Assembly: GCF_030704535.1 (NCBI RefSeq)
Contig: NC_081807.1
Span: 3,947,001-4,011,000 of the forward strand
DNA length: 64,000 bases
Reading direction: 5' to 3'
Source of the DNA: Vitis vinifera
Taxonomy: Eukaryota > Streptophyta > Magnoliopsida > Vitales > Vitaceae
The notes under the pieces are model-generated. The model saw only the letters and a list, made by a program, of their open reading frames with translations, searched no databases and was not told the DNA's origin. The translations under genes were made by a program, and so were the position numbers. Of this stretch, positions 32,992 through 46,541 are shown one piece after another; the stretch's first letter is position 1; each line of letters begins with the position of its first letter.

Positions 32992-33074
32992 AGGTTTCCA
33001 AATTATCAACCTTTTTTTTCATTCAGTATAACATAAAGCTTTATTGAAAGAAGCAAGAAAAATATTCTTTATTA

Positions 33075-33783
33075 GTGTTGTCAAAAGCAAAAGGCGATAT
33101 CAAAGTGATAAGACTCCTTTTAGCCTAAGGCGAAAGGTGGAAAATAAGGCGATAGCCTAACTATAGTAAGACAATAAAAAACACACATATATTTACCTAT
33201 TCAATATTCAACTGATATAAGGGTTGTCTTCAACAATCAACACTATTAATTTTTCATCACTCACGATGTCTTATAAAATTAACAAAATAGTAATAATTAT
33301 TGAAAGTGTTAAATATTATACCCCATATTATAAAAAAAATCATATTGTTTAAAGATATTCATCCTATCTAAATGTATATTCTAATTTTTCAAACATCTAA
33401 AAAGAAAAATAAAAAACAAAATAAGAGATTGAACATTCTAGAGAACCTTTAGGCATCATCATTATAGTCATTATTGAAATTAAAATTGCCATTACTTCCA
33501 TCAAGGCTAGATTGATAACCCTCCATCTTATTATCTCTATGATTGATAATATAATATTTTATCTTATACTTTGTTTAATCCACTGCTGGATTGAATGAAA
33601 TTATAATCTAAGTATGTTTAATCTTAATTCATGGTCAAAGGCAGAGCCTTTATGCCTTGTGCCTTATCCCAAGGCGATTGCCTCTTTGAAGTTGCCTTGC
33701 CTAGGTCTTCAAAAGGCGACTTTTATCTACCCTGTCTGGCCTGATGGCCTAGGCGACCCAGGCGATCGTCTTTGATAACATTG
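33075..33783. mobile_element. MULE-like element, second copy (by duplication)
   Basis: Same ends and the same 10-bp flanking repeat (ttctttatta) as the copy at 20367-21075, offset by exactly 12,708 bases. It arrived by segmental duplication, not by a new insertion. Confidence 0.7.
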
Positions 33784-36270
33784 TTCTTTATTATAGAAAA
33801 CTACAAAAAGGAAAAGCCAAAACACAAGGGAACATCCTTCTAGAAAAAGGACCAATACCTAAGGGTGAGAATGCCTTCTAAACTCTTCAAGCATCACAGT
33901 TCCCTTCTTGGATGAAGGTCTGGACGGTCATTATTGGATTGCAGAATCCTCATAAGGATAATATGCATTAAGCAAGGCTCCCAACCATTTTCATAGTATG
34001 ATTAACTTCCTGGGTCCTGCACTGTTAGTTGAAGCCTATTTGATGATAATATAGGAGTCCCCTTCCCTAACATCTCCAACTGCACAAGACTACCTAAAGT
34101 GCCTGTGTCTCTGTAGAATTTCTGTAACCCATATGTTCTCCAACAAAATACTCTACCCACATTTCCAAGCGCATCCGTCAAAGTTAAATTTTACCACTGA
34201 ATTTGAAGTGGTTCCATCTAGGAATGGGCACCTGTAGAACTCTGCAGTTCTACTAGCTTCATACCTCCTTTTGATCCTTCAAAAAGAGATTTGTTTGAAC
34301 TCTTCCATCTTCAAAGCAAAGCAAGAAAATTAATTCTATTCAAATCATGCTCCTTTTTTGTATAAGAAAATTTTTGTTAATCGGCAGTTTGTGGAAGTTG
34401 AAGTAAGCACCAAGTTACCATTTAATGAATATAGTTTTCTCCATATACGTATACCAACCAGATTGGATGATTATAGAAATAGAACCACTGAAGAGGGTCA
34501 ACGTCTGTGTTCATGTAGGTGCTATCACGAAGCATCTAATTTTTTGCATCCTGGAACCTGGGTTGGCCTAGGCATGGCTGCTGTCACTGGCCCATTCTGG
34601 AAATACATTATCTTAATTGCATTATCTGCTCATTTTGGACTTTTATTGACCCTTCTCTTTGTTTGCAGCCTATGGATCTTTTAGTCTTGCAGAAGCATTT
34701 GCAGACAAAGTTCTTTACTGGTATGATTTTCAACCATAATCTAGTATTTTATTTAGCTATCGCCTTGGTAACATTGGACCAAATGATGCTCCGCATTGGG
34801 AGTCCCCAATGCCCCTCTTAAGAAATAAGCCTTTTGCAGTATGGGGTTGTTGTGTTCCTTCATTTTTTTAATGTTTTATTAGGCATACACATTTTGATGA
34901 AGTTGGATTGTAATTATCATGTTTTCATTTGTTGATTTGCTGAATTACCCTGTGTGTGGCACTGCAAAGTTTGTTCCTCTCAGTCTCTGTTGCTTTATTA
35001 TTGCTCATTTCCAACATTAGATGCTTCTTGTTTGGCTTTGAGGCTGGTGTCAGCCTATATGGGTCTTCAACATTGGAAATTATTTATTTTACTTACAAAG
35101 ATATGAGTAGTTATTCATGTTGGGAAGCACGTACACATCCTACTTGAAGGGGTGGTCTCAACGGCTTAGCTTCACTCCATATCCTTGTTTTTCTTCTCTT
35201 TTTCTTTCGGATGGCCCAAAGGTTTTGGAGCCAATTTCAAAACAAGCTTCTTTGAGTATAATCTGGAAAGTACACTTTATCTAACAAGAAGCTTTTGGCT
35301 TTAGATCTTTTTTTTCTTCTTCTGTAATCTGTATGAATCTCACCCAGAGGAAGTTTTTCTTCTATTGCAGAAGATCCTGTCTACATTGCACCAAGGCATA
35401 GATTTTCTTCTTTTCTAATATTGGATACAGATTCTACCTCCTAGATGGTTCTGTGTAGCTGTTACTGTCTGGAACCTAGACCAATGATTCTCCCATATAA
35501 TTGTTTTCTTTTACGAGATTTCTCTGAAATGCAATATAGATACATCCTGGTTTCTAGATGTTGGGTGGGATCTAGTGAAGGTACATCTTTTAAGTAATTT
35601 ACCTGTGGAAGGCATTATGCTTCTTGTCAGAGGTGGAAACTCAAGGAGGTTTTGGGATGATATATGGTGCAGTGATAGTTCTTTTCAGTAGGATGACTCC
35701 TGATTTATATATAATTGTGCTAATGGAAATGTGGGGATGGATGACTGATTATCCAGTCATAAACTAGGTGTTTACAACAAATGATGGAACCGATTTGTGC
35801 TTCATGAGTGTATCTTGGAGGTAGATGTTGGGAAATGTTCTTTTTACAATTCAGATTTATTGTCAGTGAAGTGGTCCTATTCATCTTTTCTGGAGAGAGC
35901 TTGTTCTATTTTTTTAATTATTATTATTATTTTTTGAAGGGGTATGGTTTTGGGTTAAATTGGTTTTCCAGGATTTGACATATTGTGGGTAGCACCTGAT
36001 TCCTTTGGGGAAATGGAAGATGGTTGCATAGAGTGTGGAATGTGGAGGTCATATCCTTTGGAGTCTCCTTATTTGCTCTATGGGCTGGGGAGATTTTCCT
36101 TGTTGGTTTCTGTAGGTTTATTTATTTTTTTGTTCTGAAATTTCTTTTACTTGTAAGTTTATTTATATATTCATTTTGAATCTAATTTCTTTTGATTATC
36201 ACAAAATTCATTTACATTTCGTACATTTCATACTTTTGAATGATATATAGTTTTTTTATTATCACAAAAT

Positions 36271-36593
36271 TATTGGAGAGCATGATATGCATTGTGGACT
36301 TAAATCCTAACAGTTTAAACTTGTGGAAAAATTAGTGTCCAACATGGTATTAGAGCCTTGTTTGATAGAAGGTCATGAATTTAAACCTCATTGCACGTTT
36401 ATTTCCCTATTTATTGAGTTACGTGCAAGCCCAAAGGAGGTTGTCTGTGATATGTTTTCCTATGGGCCTGTTTGTCTCTTCATGTATGGGTATGGGACCG
36501 CACATGAGGGAGGGTGTTGGAGAGTATGATATATATGCATTGGGGGCCCAAATTCTAGCAGTTTAAACTTTAAGGAAAATTAGTTTTTCAACA
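36271..36593 (+). mobile_element. TRIM-type mini LTR element, second copy (by duplication)
   Basis: Same terminal repeats, primer-binding-like site and aaaat flanks as at 23563-23886. It was copied with the segment. Confidence 0.78.
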
Positions 36594-37211
36594 AAAATAA
36601 GAGTTATTGCTACTTTTGATTACTATGGAACTGCCACTATCTAAAATCACGAAGATTTGAAATTTCTGATTTGATACCACATCAAGATCAATATGCTGCT
36701 TGAAAGTGTACTGTTCATAGTGTAGATGTTATCTTCTTGGGATCCATGCTTGCACATTTATGGATAGTTTGTCTTTAATTTTCGGATGTGCTCATTTCTT
36801 CCTTACATGCATAATTAAAGGAATTGTCAATTGGGGTTTCTACATTTTGTTTACTGCAGTATTGGAATCTCAGGATGCTCTTTTTGCTTTGTTTCATCAG
36901 GTTTCCACTCTACTACCATATGAAGTTTGCATTTCTTGTTTGGCTTCAACTTCCATCTACTGATGTAAGCTTGAGCTACATCTTTTATCGGAATGCTTTG
37001 CGTATGGATTTTACCTGTTACAATGTTACTCTTCTTGCATGTGTTACATTGTGATTAGGTATATTTAGGAGTAAACTGGCTCTCTTTGACTGTAAGATGG
37101 AGTTGATCTTAATTTATGGTTCAGCTGAATAACTAAAATTTGAACTGTTTACTTTGAGAACTATTTGTTTGGGGTAATCAAATCCTTCAGATATTTTTAG
37201 CTTTCTTCTTA

Positions 37212-37599
37212 TGTGAAAAAGGAAAAAAAAAACCCAACTGTTGAAATTCAAACTTGGAAACAAGCACAAGTTACAATGCATTTACAGGGTCTAAAGATGG
37301 TTTTTCAAGCTTTGTAATGATATGATATGCTGGTCCTTCCTCTTCCCCAGATGTACAAAGTAGGAACCTTCTGAAATGGAATCTAATTGGAAGAGGAGCT
37401 CTGCCAGGATATGGGGGGGCTGGGAACTCAATTCTTGTCCTGCATAACATTTGCATTTCAACTACACCGCTGTTTCCACTGCTTTGTGTTCTCATTCTCT
37501 TTTCTTTTAACAATTCTCTTGTCCCTACCAGGACTCGAACCTAGAGTCTCCCCATCCCAACTTTAATCCCTTGCCACTTGAGCCAAGCCTCAAGGGAAA
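37212..37599 (-). mobile_element. tRNA-derived SINE, second copy (by duplication)
   Basis: Same box A/box B arrangement and ttcttat flanks as at 24506-24897, with small length differences in a G-run and an A-run. Confidence 0.58.
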
Positions 37600-39945
37600 T
37601 TCTTATTTTCCATTTTTTGTTATTCAAATAATTATTTTTGCAAGTAATCTGCTGGTTGAGGAAGATACTTTGAAATTTTGACATTCTGCAATTTTGTTCT
37701 AAAGTTTCCCAATTTTGTAGTTCATATGCAAATTATTTGAGCTTTAATTTGATTTGTGAATGGATTGGAAATTTTTTTTGTCTTATAGATGCTTTGATGA
37801 ATTATGTGACTTTGGTGGAACACTGAAAGATATTTGTACAAAATCACTTGTTTAACTACTTTAAAAAGGGGATTTCTCTCATTTGTAGTTAATTCCTTTT
37901 TGGATTCAGAAAATTGGTTTGGACAAGGTCGCCTATAAAAAAATATTGGTTTGTACAATGTCATGACTAATTCTCAAGTTTTCTTAGTTGCTTTATGGCT
38001 GACTACTTCTTGTTGTTTAACAGGGGGCAGGGCATTTGTACATGAGGCATCTGCGTCCATTCCTTTTGAGGCATCAAGCTAAACTTGATCAAATTATGGG
38101 GCTTTTATATGGTGAAATGGTAAGACTCAGGTTTCATTTGATGTTATTCTGGTGAAAATTGATTGTTAAGCCCTGATTACCTTGGCAATACTGCTCGAAC
38201 TAGGTAGGGTAAGAAAATCATTTACTTCAGATCAGCAAAAACCCTTGGTGTCAGGTTGAGGAATGATGGTGTACTTGCCATGCCAAATCCCTTTTTTGCT
38301 CCTATACTTTCTTCCACAAATAAGGAATCCTGGAAACCTAAGGGCTTTTCAGTGTTAAAATACCCAGTGTACCAGGATGTCTTGGTTGTAACATGTTTGG
38401 ATATTGAGTGGCATAGGTTGGATAATCCCCTTAGAATTCGTTAATGCCACTCCATTTATTGGTTCAAATTTGGGTGATCTATTCTTTCTCCTGTGCTTTG
38501 CCATGCTTCTATGAATTGCAAATTCAAGATTTTTGATAGTTAGTGTGGATTTGCAGGCTAAATTTATTAGTCTACACCAAGCAGAAATCCAGTTGGCAAG
38601 GACATTTGTCATGAAGGTTTTGGCAGGAGGTATGGATGTGAACCCACAGGGGTTATGTATGCCCCTGGATGGAAAACCGAATATTGGTTACTGCTTTAAT
38701 ATGTGAAATTTTAGTTATTATTCTTTATATTTCTCCAAATAATTCAAGGAATCCTGTCACTTTAACACACTATTCAACTTTACATTCTCAACTCTCAACA
38801 ACTTTGAATATACTGCTCTATTTAATTAATATCTTTTGTCATACTTATTTTTAATTACACAATCCTATAATATATGTTACTATATCAACTAAGACATGAT
38901 TTCTATCTTTTGGAGCATGCCATTTCTATATAAATAGATGCATTAGTGTATGAATAACAGATTGATTCTATATCTATGATTAGAGTTTTTCTTTTTGTTA
39001 CCATTTTTGTTTTTTGTAATATCTATTTTCTTGCTTTTAATCAGTCCGAGATATCATTCACTCAGACGTAAAGCAAGTGACTGGTGCGATCGAGGGTCCA
39101 ACAACCAGACGGACGCATGACTCAACAACAACCCAACCAACGCATGATTCAGTGATTGAGAACCCAACAACAGGGAGACAAACACAGGACTCAGAATCCA
39201 ACCATGAAGAATGATGCCGTCTTCGACGAAGAAGCAAAAGTCAATCTTTGCTCCCTACCAGAAATTTGTAGCAAATAATTTCCATCTTCGAAGAAGCAAA
39301 AACCAATCTTTGCACCCTACCAGAAATTTGTGGCAAAATTTTTTTTGTGTTTGATAGGGCTTTGGGCATATTGATAAGAGTACAAAAATTTGTGAATGGA
39401 ATTGGGTTTTAAGCTGTAAATTTATGGGTTTACTGGTGTAGTTTTAGCTTATTGTATCTATAAATGGTTGAATGCATGAAACTGAAAATCAGATATTGCT
39501 GTAAAGCCTGAACATTTGTGGACTTGGTGATTGATTCAAAACCTTTTTTTTTTTCACACAATCAAGGTGTTAAAAGAAATATGCATGGTGGGATGGCAGA
39601 GCTATTTTTGAATATCGTTTGTCATGTCATGCTCCATAATAAAGAGAAGAGTAGGCATGAGGAATCATAGAGAGGTTCCATGTTCAAAAAAATAATCTAC
39701 ATAGGAATCTCATGTTAAATCATATAAAGAAATTGTACCTGAACGTTTTACGGAATGTGAATATACAGAATCCGAACTAACTTGAGTCCATTGTGGGTGT
39801 AGTCCATTGTGGGTGTTGAAGGAGTATGGATTTTTTAAGGCTATAAAGGGGAAATCATCCTTTCTATAATCTCTTTGGTAATGGGAAGCAGGAGAAAACG
39901 CATTCTGTCTATTCAAAATTATAATGAAAATTATCAATAGACACC

Positions 39946-40165
39946 GCCCTTATATCCTTTATGCCTTAGGGATCATGCCCTTTTATGTCTTAGGCCTATC
40001 ATCCGAGACACATATAGAATCAGGCTCTACACATGAGGTGGCCCTTATATCCTTTATGCCTTAGGGATCATGCCCTTTTATGTCTTAGGCCTATCATCCG
40101 AGACACATATAGAATCAGGCTCGACACATATAGAATCAGGCTCTACACATGAGGTGGCCCATAGT
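39946..40165. repeat. Unit-2-specific minisatellite expansion
   Basis: A block beginning gcccttatatcctttatgcc (39946) is repeated 95 bases later (40041). Inside the second block a 22-bp word around cacatatagaatcaggctc is again doubled. Unit 1 has the block only once (27228-27365), so the expansion followed the large duplication or distinguishes two haplotypes. Confidence 0.8.
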
Positions 40166-40259
40166 TTAGAACAAGAAAATAAATTCGTGAAAGCGAATAG
40201 CTTAATCATACAGTATACAGTATGCTCCATATGTGAGTCCATAGTTACTTTAACAATAT

Positions 40260-42981
40260 TCGCTTGGAAAATCGAAAGTGGCTGTCGCCATTGCAGCCGG
40301 AGTCTTTGTCGTAAGTGTTTTCACATTCTTCTACCCGCAAGGCCTCTTCGTCATTTATCCTCCTCTCGCTAATTCTAATTGCATCCAGGTTCGAATCTCC
40401 TACCATTGCTTTTAAAACTTTTCTTTTCTTTTCTTTTTTGGAAAAGAATGCTCTGTTCGTATGCTGAGAAAATGTGGAAAGAAAAGAAAGTGGAATTCTG
40501 AACTATTTTGTGTTTTATGCCGCTTCAGTGGATAGAGGATGTACCTCAAGGAAAATAGTTATGTTGTGCTCTACTGAGAGTCAGAAATTCGTTTCCCTTT
40601 CTTCCACATTTTCTGAGTGAGCAAATGGAGCGCTAGTTTTTAATCTTTAGAATTTCAGGATATGATCTGAGTTCTGGTACGTGTAGGCGGATCCGTTTAT
40701 GCTTTTTTATTCTTATGATATGTGTGTTCTTTTGAGGAACTGAAGCTTTGGAGCTGTTATCCTTGCAAATTGTCCTCTGTTTGGTTGCTAAGAAAATTTT
40801 GTTTAAAAAAGACCTACTGTGAAGCTCCAAATCTCACTAGCTTCGTTTGTTTTTAAATTTAAATTATCATTTTTTAAAAATATATATAATTTAATCTAAA
40901 TGGACGAATTTAACTCACTCATTTTCTCTTCTCAAATTCGTGCAACACCCCAATACAAATCTCACCCTGTCTTCGCTTTCATCCTTACTTCACCCCATCG
41001 AATAATATATGTCACCCTTTATTGTATGTTACCTTATATTCGTTGAACCTAAGCACATAGGTTAGGAGAGGATGTGTATAGTAGGATATCATATGTGAAT
41101 AGGAAATGCAAATCCTAAATATGGTTTTTAATGAGTTATGGTATTCTTAGATGTTAAATCTAACGAAAATGAGATATATTATATTATATTTATATTTAAT
41201 TTATAAAATAAATATAAAATAAAAATTATATTTTATCTCAATATTTTCTATTTAAAAAGAATATGAAATTTCTCTTACATACAATGGTATTTATTATTGA
41301 AATATTTGAACTTTATAAACAAAGAAATTTTATATTATTTTCTTCAATATATAAAAATAATTAATATAATAATAATAATACATATATTAATATTTTATAA
41401 AATATTTCTTTAGTTCTTTTTTAATCATAAATTTAATTTTATAATATAAAAAATTTATTTTACAAAATAAGTAATATAAAAAAAAATTGATAAAAATAAA
41501 TAAATTTATGATGTATAAGATATGTATGTTCTATATTTTACATTGGGATTAATATAGAAAGAATATAAAAAATATGATAATATATTACATTACTTATCAT
41601 ATTCTATCTTCAACCAAATATAGGATAGAATATAATATCAATTTCTCTTATTCTATTCTATGTTATGTTCGACCAATCAAATATAAGCCACGAGTTATCG
41701 TTTAAACCCATGCATTAAGCTAATTTCAATTTTATTCAGCTTTAGAAATGGGAAAGAAAAACTCCACCCAAAAATTTGACCATGGCAGTTGAGGCCCAAG
41801 CAAAAGGGCATGGTAATTGGCCGTTTACTATCATCTCCAACTTGGGTATTATTCTATGGTCATCTTATCAACATCAGAATGGGAATCTCCCGTCTCAATC
41901 TGATCTACAATTTGATAAATTTAACATTTGATATTCCTACATATAGCTGTCCTCACAGCATTAGTATGAGGAAATTTTAAGTTAAACAGTGAATTTTCTA
42001 TCCATTTGGTTTGCAGGCCGCCGGTTCATCACAAGGAAAAGATCATGCAGCTAAAGCCGGGCCTTTCGGCACTATGAAGGGTTTAAGAACCAATCCTACT
42101 GTCATTCCTGATGTATCTGTGAATCCAAGATTGGCAAAGATACTAGAGAAAATTGCTGTTAGGAGAGAACTTATAGTCACATTAGTTAATTCCAAAATGA
42201 AGGACTACTTGGAAGTATGGTTTACTAGCATCAAGAGAGTGGCCATTCTTAATTATTTGGTTGTTGCCTTGGATGAGGAGATTGCCAATTTTTGTGAGTC
42301 AAATGAGGTTCCGTTTTACAAGCCCAGACCTAGTTGGAAGAATTGATTCAGTTGCAAGGACTGGGGTCGACAAAGATGTTTCAGGATTAAAATTCCTTAC
42401 ATTGAGGGATTTCTTGCAATTGGGGTATAGTGTTCTTCTCTCAGATGTTGATTTAGTGTACTTGCGGAATCCCTTTGATCATCTTTACAGGGATTGTGAT
42501 GTGGAGTCCATGACAGATGGTCATAATAGCTTATGGGTTTGACGAACTCTTTGAGGAACCTAGCATGGGTTGGGCGAAAACTTCTCATTCAATACGGAAT
42601 TGGCTTTACAACTCTGGTTTGTTTTACATTAGGCCTACAATCCCCTCCATCGAGCTTTCGGATCGTGTGTTTGGTCGGCCTTTGAAGGAGCCAGAGGCTT
42701 GGGACAAGCTACTTTTCAATGAGGAACTCTTTTCCCCTTCTCATCCTGGGTATAATGGGCTTCATGCTTCCAAGAGAACCATGGATTTCTACCTCTTTCT
42801 GAATAGCAAGGTCCTGTTCAGGACTGTCAGGAAAGATGCTAATCTGATCAAGACCAAGCCAGTGACTGTTCATATCAATTACCATCCTGACAAGCTTGCA
42901 AGAATGAAAGCAGTTATGGAATTCTATATGGATGGCAACCTAGATGCTTTGAAACCCTTCCCTGATGGTTCGGAATGGTAA
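40260..42981 (+). pseudogene. RRA-type arabinosyltransferase pseudogene, copy 2 (GT77)
   Basis: Exon 1 remnant 40260-40388 and exon 2 remnant 42017-42981 match copy 1 almost base for base, including both frame changes (near 42322 and 42522) and the final stop. Copy-specific amino-acid differences include ERVAIL to KRVAIL, LDDEI to LDEEI and EELFFPS to EELFSPS. The shared frame changes show the gene was already broken when it was duplicated. Confidence 0.85.
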
Positions 42982-43360
42982 GGTATGTTTCTTCCCATCA
43001 ATACTTTTGAAGGCCTTCTTGACAGAGTAGCATCAAGCATATTTTGTAAGTTGAATTTTAACTTCAGCTTGTGAAACAAACCAACCCAAAAAGTAATATA
43101 GCAACAATAAGAATATTATTGACCTCTACGCTTCCTTCTCTTGCAGATTTTAACTTCTGCATTATTGTACCACACATGTTTAAACACCAAGAATGGATAT
43201 ATACCTAAACAGAACTCTCCTATGAAATAATGAAAGCCATTAAGTAGAAACAATTGGGGGTTTTAACATTTTGGCCGAGAGAGGGAAAGATGGAAAACAA
43301 AAGGTCTAGCATTCTAGACTAGGAATGGTGACAGAGATATTAAGAGTTAGCCTCAAGGGT

Positions 43361-46300
43361 TTAATGTTCTGTATTCTGATTAGGAGATGTCGTATCCTCA
43401 CTTGTAGTTTCTTCTTTCATGCTGATGGTGCTTTGAATTTCTGTGTCATTGCTGTTCCTTTTGTCATCAAGATATTGTTGAAAAAAGTCAGGATACTTGA
43501 CTTCAAGGTCGGAAATTGCACCTAGCCCATATGTCTGAATTAGCTCTTCCTGTTCCACCATTGAATGTTATTCATTAATAGAAGCTTCATTTCATTGAAA
43601 TCTAAAGTGAAAAACAAAAAACAAAAGTAAATATTGAACTGAAGTGCTACAATACAAGGACACATAGGAAGACAGTCAGGTGGAGAAATTTGAGACTTGT
43701 AATGTAGATACGTCCACATCAAGGAATGAACATAGTGAAGTATAAATAATCACCATGATCTTGGACCAAAGCGAAAGAACTTTTTTTTTTTTTTTTCTTT
43801 TATAAAGGAAATTTGCAAGCCTTTCAAACGGATGGTAGAAAATTATTCACAGAATAGCCGGGTTTGACAAACTGGAAGCAATATGTAGATATAACTCTAG
43901 TGTAAAACTAGTCTAGAGAATCATGATGGCCTTCCTCTTTTTTTATTTTTTGTTGGTTGCGAACAAGCATGAAGCTTGAGAATGTGAGAACATGAAATGT
44001 ATTTGGATTCTGGAATTATATTATCATTAAGTCTTGAAAAGAAATGCATTAGTAGTTTTGAACAACATAAACCAGACAAAGCGGAGGGTGAAATTAAAGA
44101 ATAAGGGTTTAGATGGTGAACCGTTATTGACTTGTTTTCTCTTTCAAACTCCATACATTTCTCGGAAAGTCTCACTAACTTGTCACAGAGGATGGAAATG
44201 TCCGATTTTAATGTCCTTGCCACTGCCTGTAGTTTGTTACATTCTTCCTGGGAGAATACAAAATCCAACACCAAAATATTATATAAAAATATAATTAAGT
44301 CAAATAAACTCAGAAGTTTGAACACAAAAATAGTAGTGATTCTCCTCATAAAACATGGAGGTGTTCTCACCAAACTTATCAATACTCCTTTAAAATCATT
44401 CTAAAAAGCCACCTGCAAAAACTCTTCTTAAATATGAACATACCTGCTTGCGTAATCTTGACCTCTTCGCTGACTCCCTATTAGCCTGCTTCTTTCTTTC
44501 CTTTCTCAATTCATCCTCATGCTGTTAAAAGAGTGTTGCAAGTCAAGAAAATAACCAAAAATAACAACTGTGTTAATGACAAAGTGTTGGAACTGAATAT
44601 GAGGTAATCAGGAAAAGAATCAGTTTGCAGAGGTTCGTGAAATTGTGGGCAAGTTAAGCTGATAACATTAAGAATAGGTGTAGAAGGTTTCAAGCTCCAG
44701 AATTGAAACTATTGGCAGATATATAATGTCAGTCCTAGTTATGAAAGGAAACCACTCTTAAAGATGAAAATTTCATGGTAAGACAAGGAAAGATGCGTTG
44801 ATACCAAGATAAAAGAATGCAATAGAACAATTATAAAACAATTGCACCTCCAGGTTAACATGCGAAAGAATGTGCATGACCAGAACAACAAATTGGAACA
44901 AGTTTGAGAAGAAAAATTTAAAAATAAATAACAAAGCCAAATCAAGTTTGGGAATTGATTAGTGCATTGGTCTATCCACATCGTGCTCTAACAGTTGTAA
45001 GCAACATTGTTTGGTAGAAATTCCTAAATCCAGCAGGTGACTTCAAACCAAAAAGAAATATAAAAGTGAAACTAAGATTAAATAACCTACTAATCAATCT
45101 GAGAAATAACTGCAACTCTTTTCATACCTGAATACAGTTTTCTTGCTTGACCTCTTGAGGTCTAACCATAGTTGCTGAAGCCTCTGGAAGTGTGACATTG
45201 GATGCATTGGGAGATACCTTCTGGGCTGTACCACTGTTATTTACACCTACTCCTGTGCAAGTTCTAGAAGTCATAACTAAGAAATTTCAATGAATGAAAG
45301 CAGAACAATGAAATTCAGCATATACCAGCTTCAATCATCTGGACAGAGGTCCGCTTCCTTGTTGGAGAAAATTCCTTGAAAAGAAATGTATGGCTAAATT
45401 AGTATAACCATCATGAAATCCCAATCACACATAATAGAGATATAGAGTTGAGTGAATTCAGCAAACATGATTTGGCGTGCATAGCTTGGACAAACCAGTA
45501 GCCCAATGGAACTCTATCCTATGTTTGGTTCTTGGAAGATTTGAGAAAAAATGCATGGAGAAGAAAATAGAGAAAAACTAGAAGAGAAAAAAAAAAGGTT
45601 TGAACTTAATAAATTACTTTTATATTCTTCTTCAAATTCATTTTACTTATTTTTCCTCTTCTACATGAAGATTAAATAATTTGAAAATATATAAGTATTT
45701 AACTAAATTTAATTATATTTCATTTTCTTTTGGATTTTTCATGATAAAACAAATATGCGAAAATCATTTTCCTCAATATATTTTTTTTCCTTTTCTTGGT
45801 ACTTTCATGAAATTACACAACTGTTTTCCATATGAAGACTGGTATCTACTATCTTTATGACTCTAAAACCATTAATGCTGAGGAGAAAAATTCTTCAGAA
45901 CATTTATATGAAATGTCCTTATAATTGGAAAAATTAAAAAATAAAGCAACCTGTATAGGAGACAACATGAGTTTAGGATTACCCCAGCTATGGAAGGATA
46001 AGCATTAGGAGCTGTATGATATGAAGCAGGGTACCAAATTGCATTCCCCTCTATTGGCACAAAACAATGCTATAAAAACCACCAAGAAAAGCAATTAAAA
46101 CATTTATCATTCCCATGATGTCAAGCAAGCAATCACTACATGATCTCACAAATCTCTAAACAATCACCTGATTTCCCCAGAAATAGGGATGAAGAGCTGG
46201 AGAAGAGGTAACAGGTGAAGGGAAAATGGGGGATCTGGTAGCTCCAGCATGACGGTGTACCTGTTCAGGAGTGAGTTGTAAGCTAGACAGATTATTTCAT

Positions 46301-46533
46301 GTGGTACTTCATCAGCAATAGATGAAGCAAAAAGCCCCTGACCACCCCCCCACCCCAAGGTTGTGAATGTGTAGTTGGTGTACTGAAATAATAAAGTACA
46401 TTAGTAAAACTGACTAAGAAAGTGAGAGAACCTGAATTGTGACGCTTGGTTCCGAAGACTTGGGCACATAGTCATCCTCAATCTCCATTGTTTTCCCAGA
46501 CTTAGCAGGTGTATTAACTTCCACAGTCTTCAT
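43361..46533 (-). CDS. bZIP transcription factor, G-box-binding-factor-like (complete)
   Basis: Coding exons, 5' to 3': 46432-46533 (start codon 46533-46531; exon begins at 46541), 46168-46260, 45983-46069, 45326-45374, 45128-45252, 44444-44521, 44122-44247 and 43361-43549, giving 282 residues. A non-coding first exon lies at about 48067-48190. The N-terminal third is aromatic- and proline-containing (ALHPYFWGNQHCFVPIEGNA), like the multifunctional mosaic region of GBFs. The basic region RKERKKQANRESAKRSRLRK has the invariant N166-x7-R174. It is followed by a leucine zipper with Leu every seventh residue (KLQAVARTL, KSDISIL, CDKLVRL). GBFs bind CACGTG as nuclear dimers in light, ABA and stress responses. 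The target here is inferred from family only. Confidence 0.9.
45517..45808. repeat. MITE (family C) in bZIP intron 4
   Basis: The left end is cctatgtttggttcttggaag and the right end carries a diverged cttggtactttc. The interior is A/G-rich then T-rich, as in 50939-51280. The right breakpoint of the large duplication lies inside its right part. Confidence 0.55.
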
Positions 46534-46541
46534 TTCGAATG

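Larger units (their letters stand above)
34669..39214 (+). pseudogene. 5'-truncated HVA22k copy (exons 4-8 only)
   Basis: Exons at 34669-34720, 36901-36964, 38024-38119, 38557-38629 and 39045-39214 match exons 4-8 of the complete gene, with intact splice sites and frame. Exons 1-3, which carry the start codon and the first membrane hairpin, are absent because unit 2 begins in intron 3. There is no promoter, so it should be non-functional unless read from an upstream or novel start. Confidence 0.88.
32989..45794 (+). repeat. Large tandem duplication, unit 2
   Basis: This is the second head-to-tail copy of 20277-32988. By eye about 11 base differences occur in the first 1.75 kb (about 0.6%). 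Larger differences are a minisatellite expansion (39946-40165), a 16-bp microduplication near 39790-39820, small losses in the AT-rich RRA intron, and a 26-bp loss near 43075. It contains the MULE-like, LINE-like, TRIM and SINE insertions at the same sites. Confidence 0.95.

Noticed and set aside
20277-45794. Reading the two units as an inverted repeat or as two LTRs of a giant element
   Set aside because: The units are direct, touch each other with no unique spacer, and contain host genes cut inside introns. They are a segmental duplication, not a mobile element.
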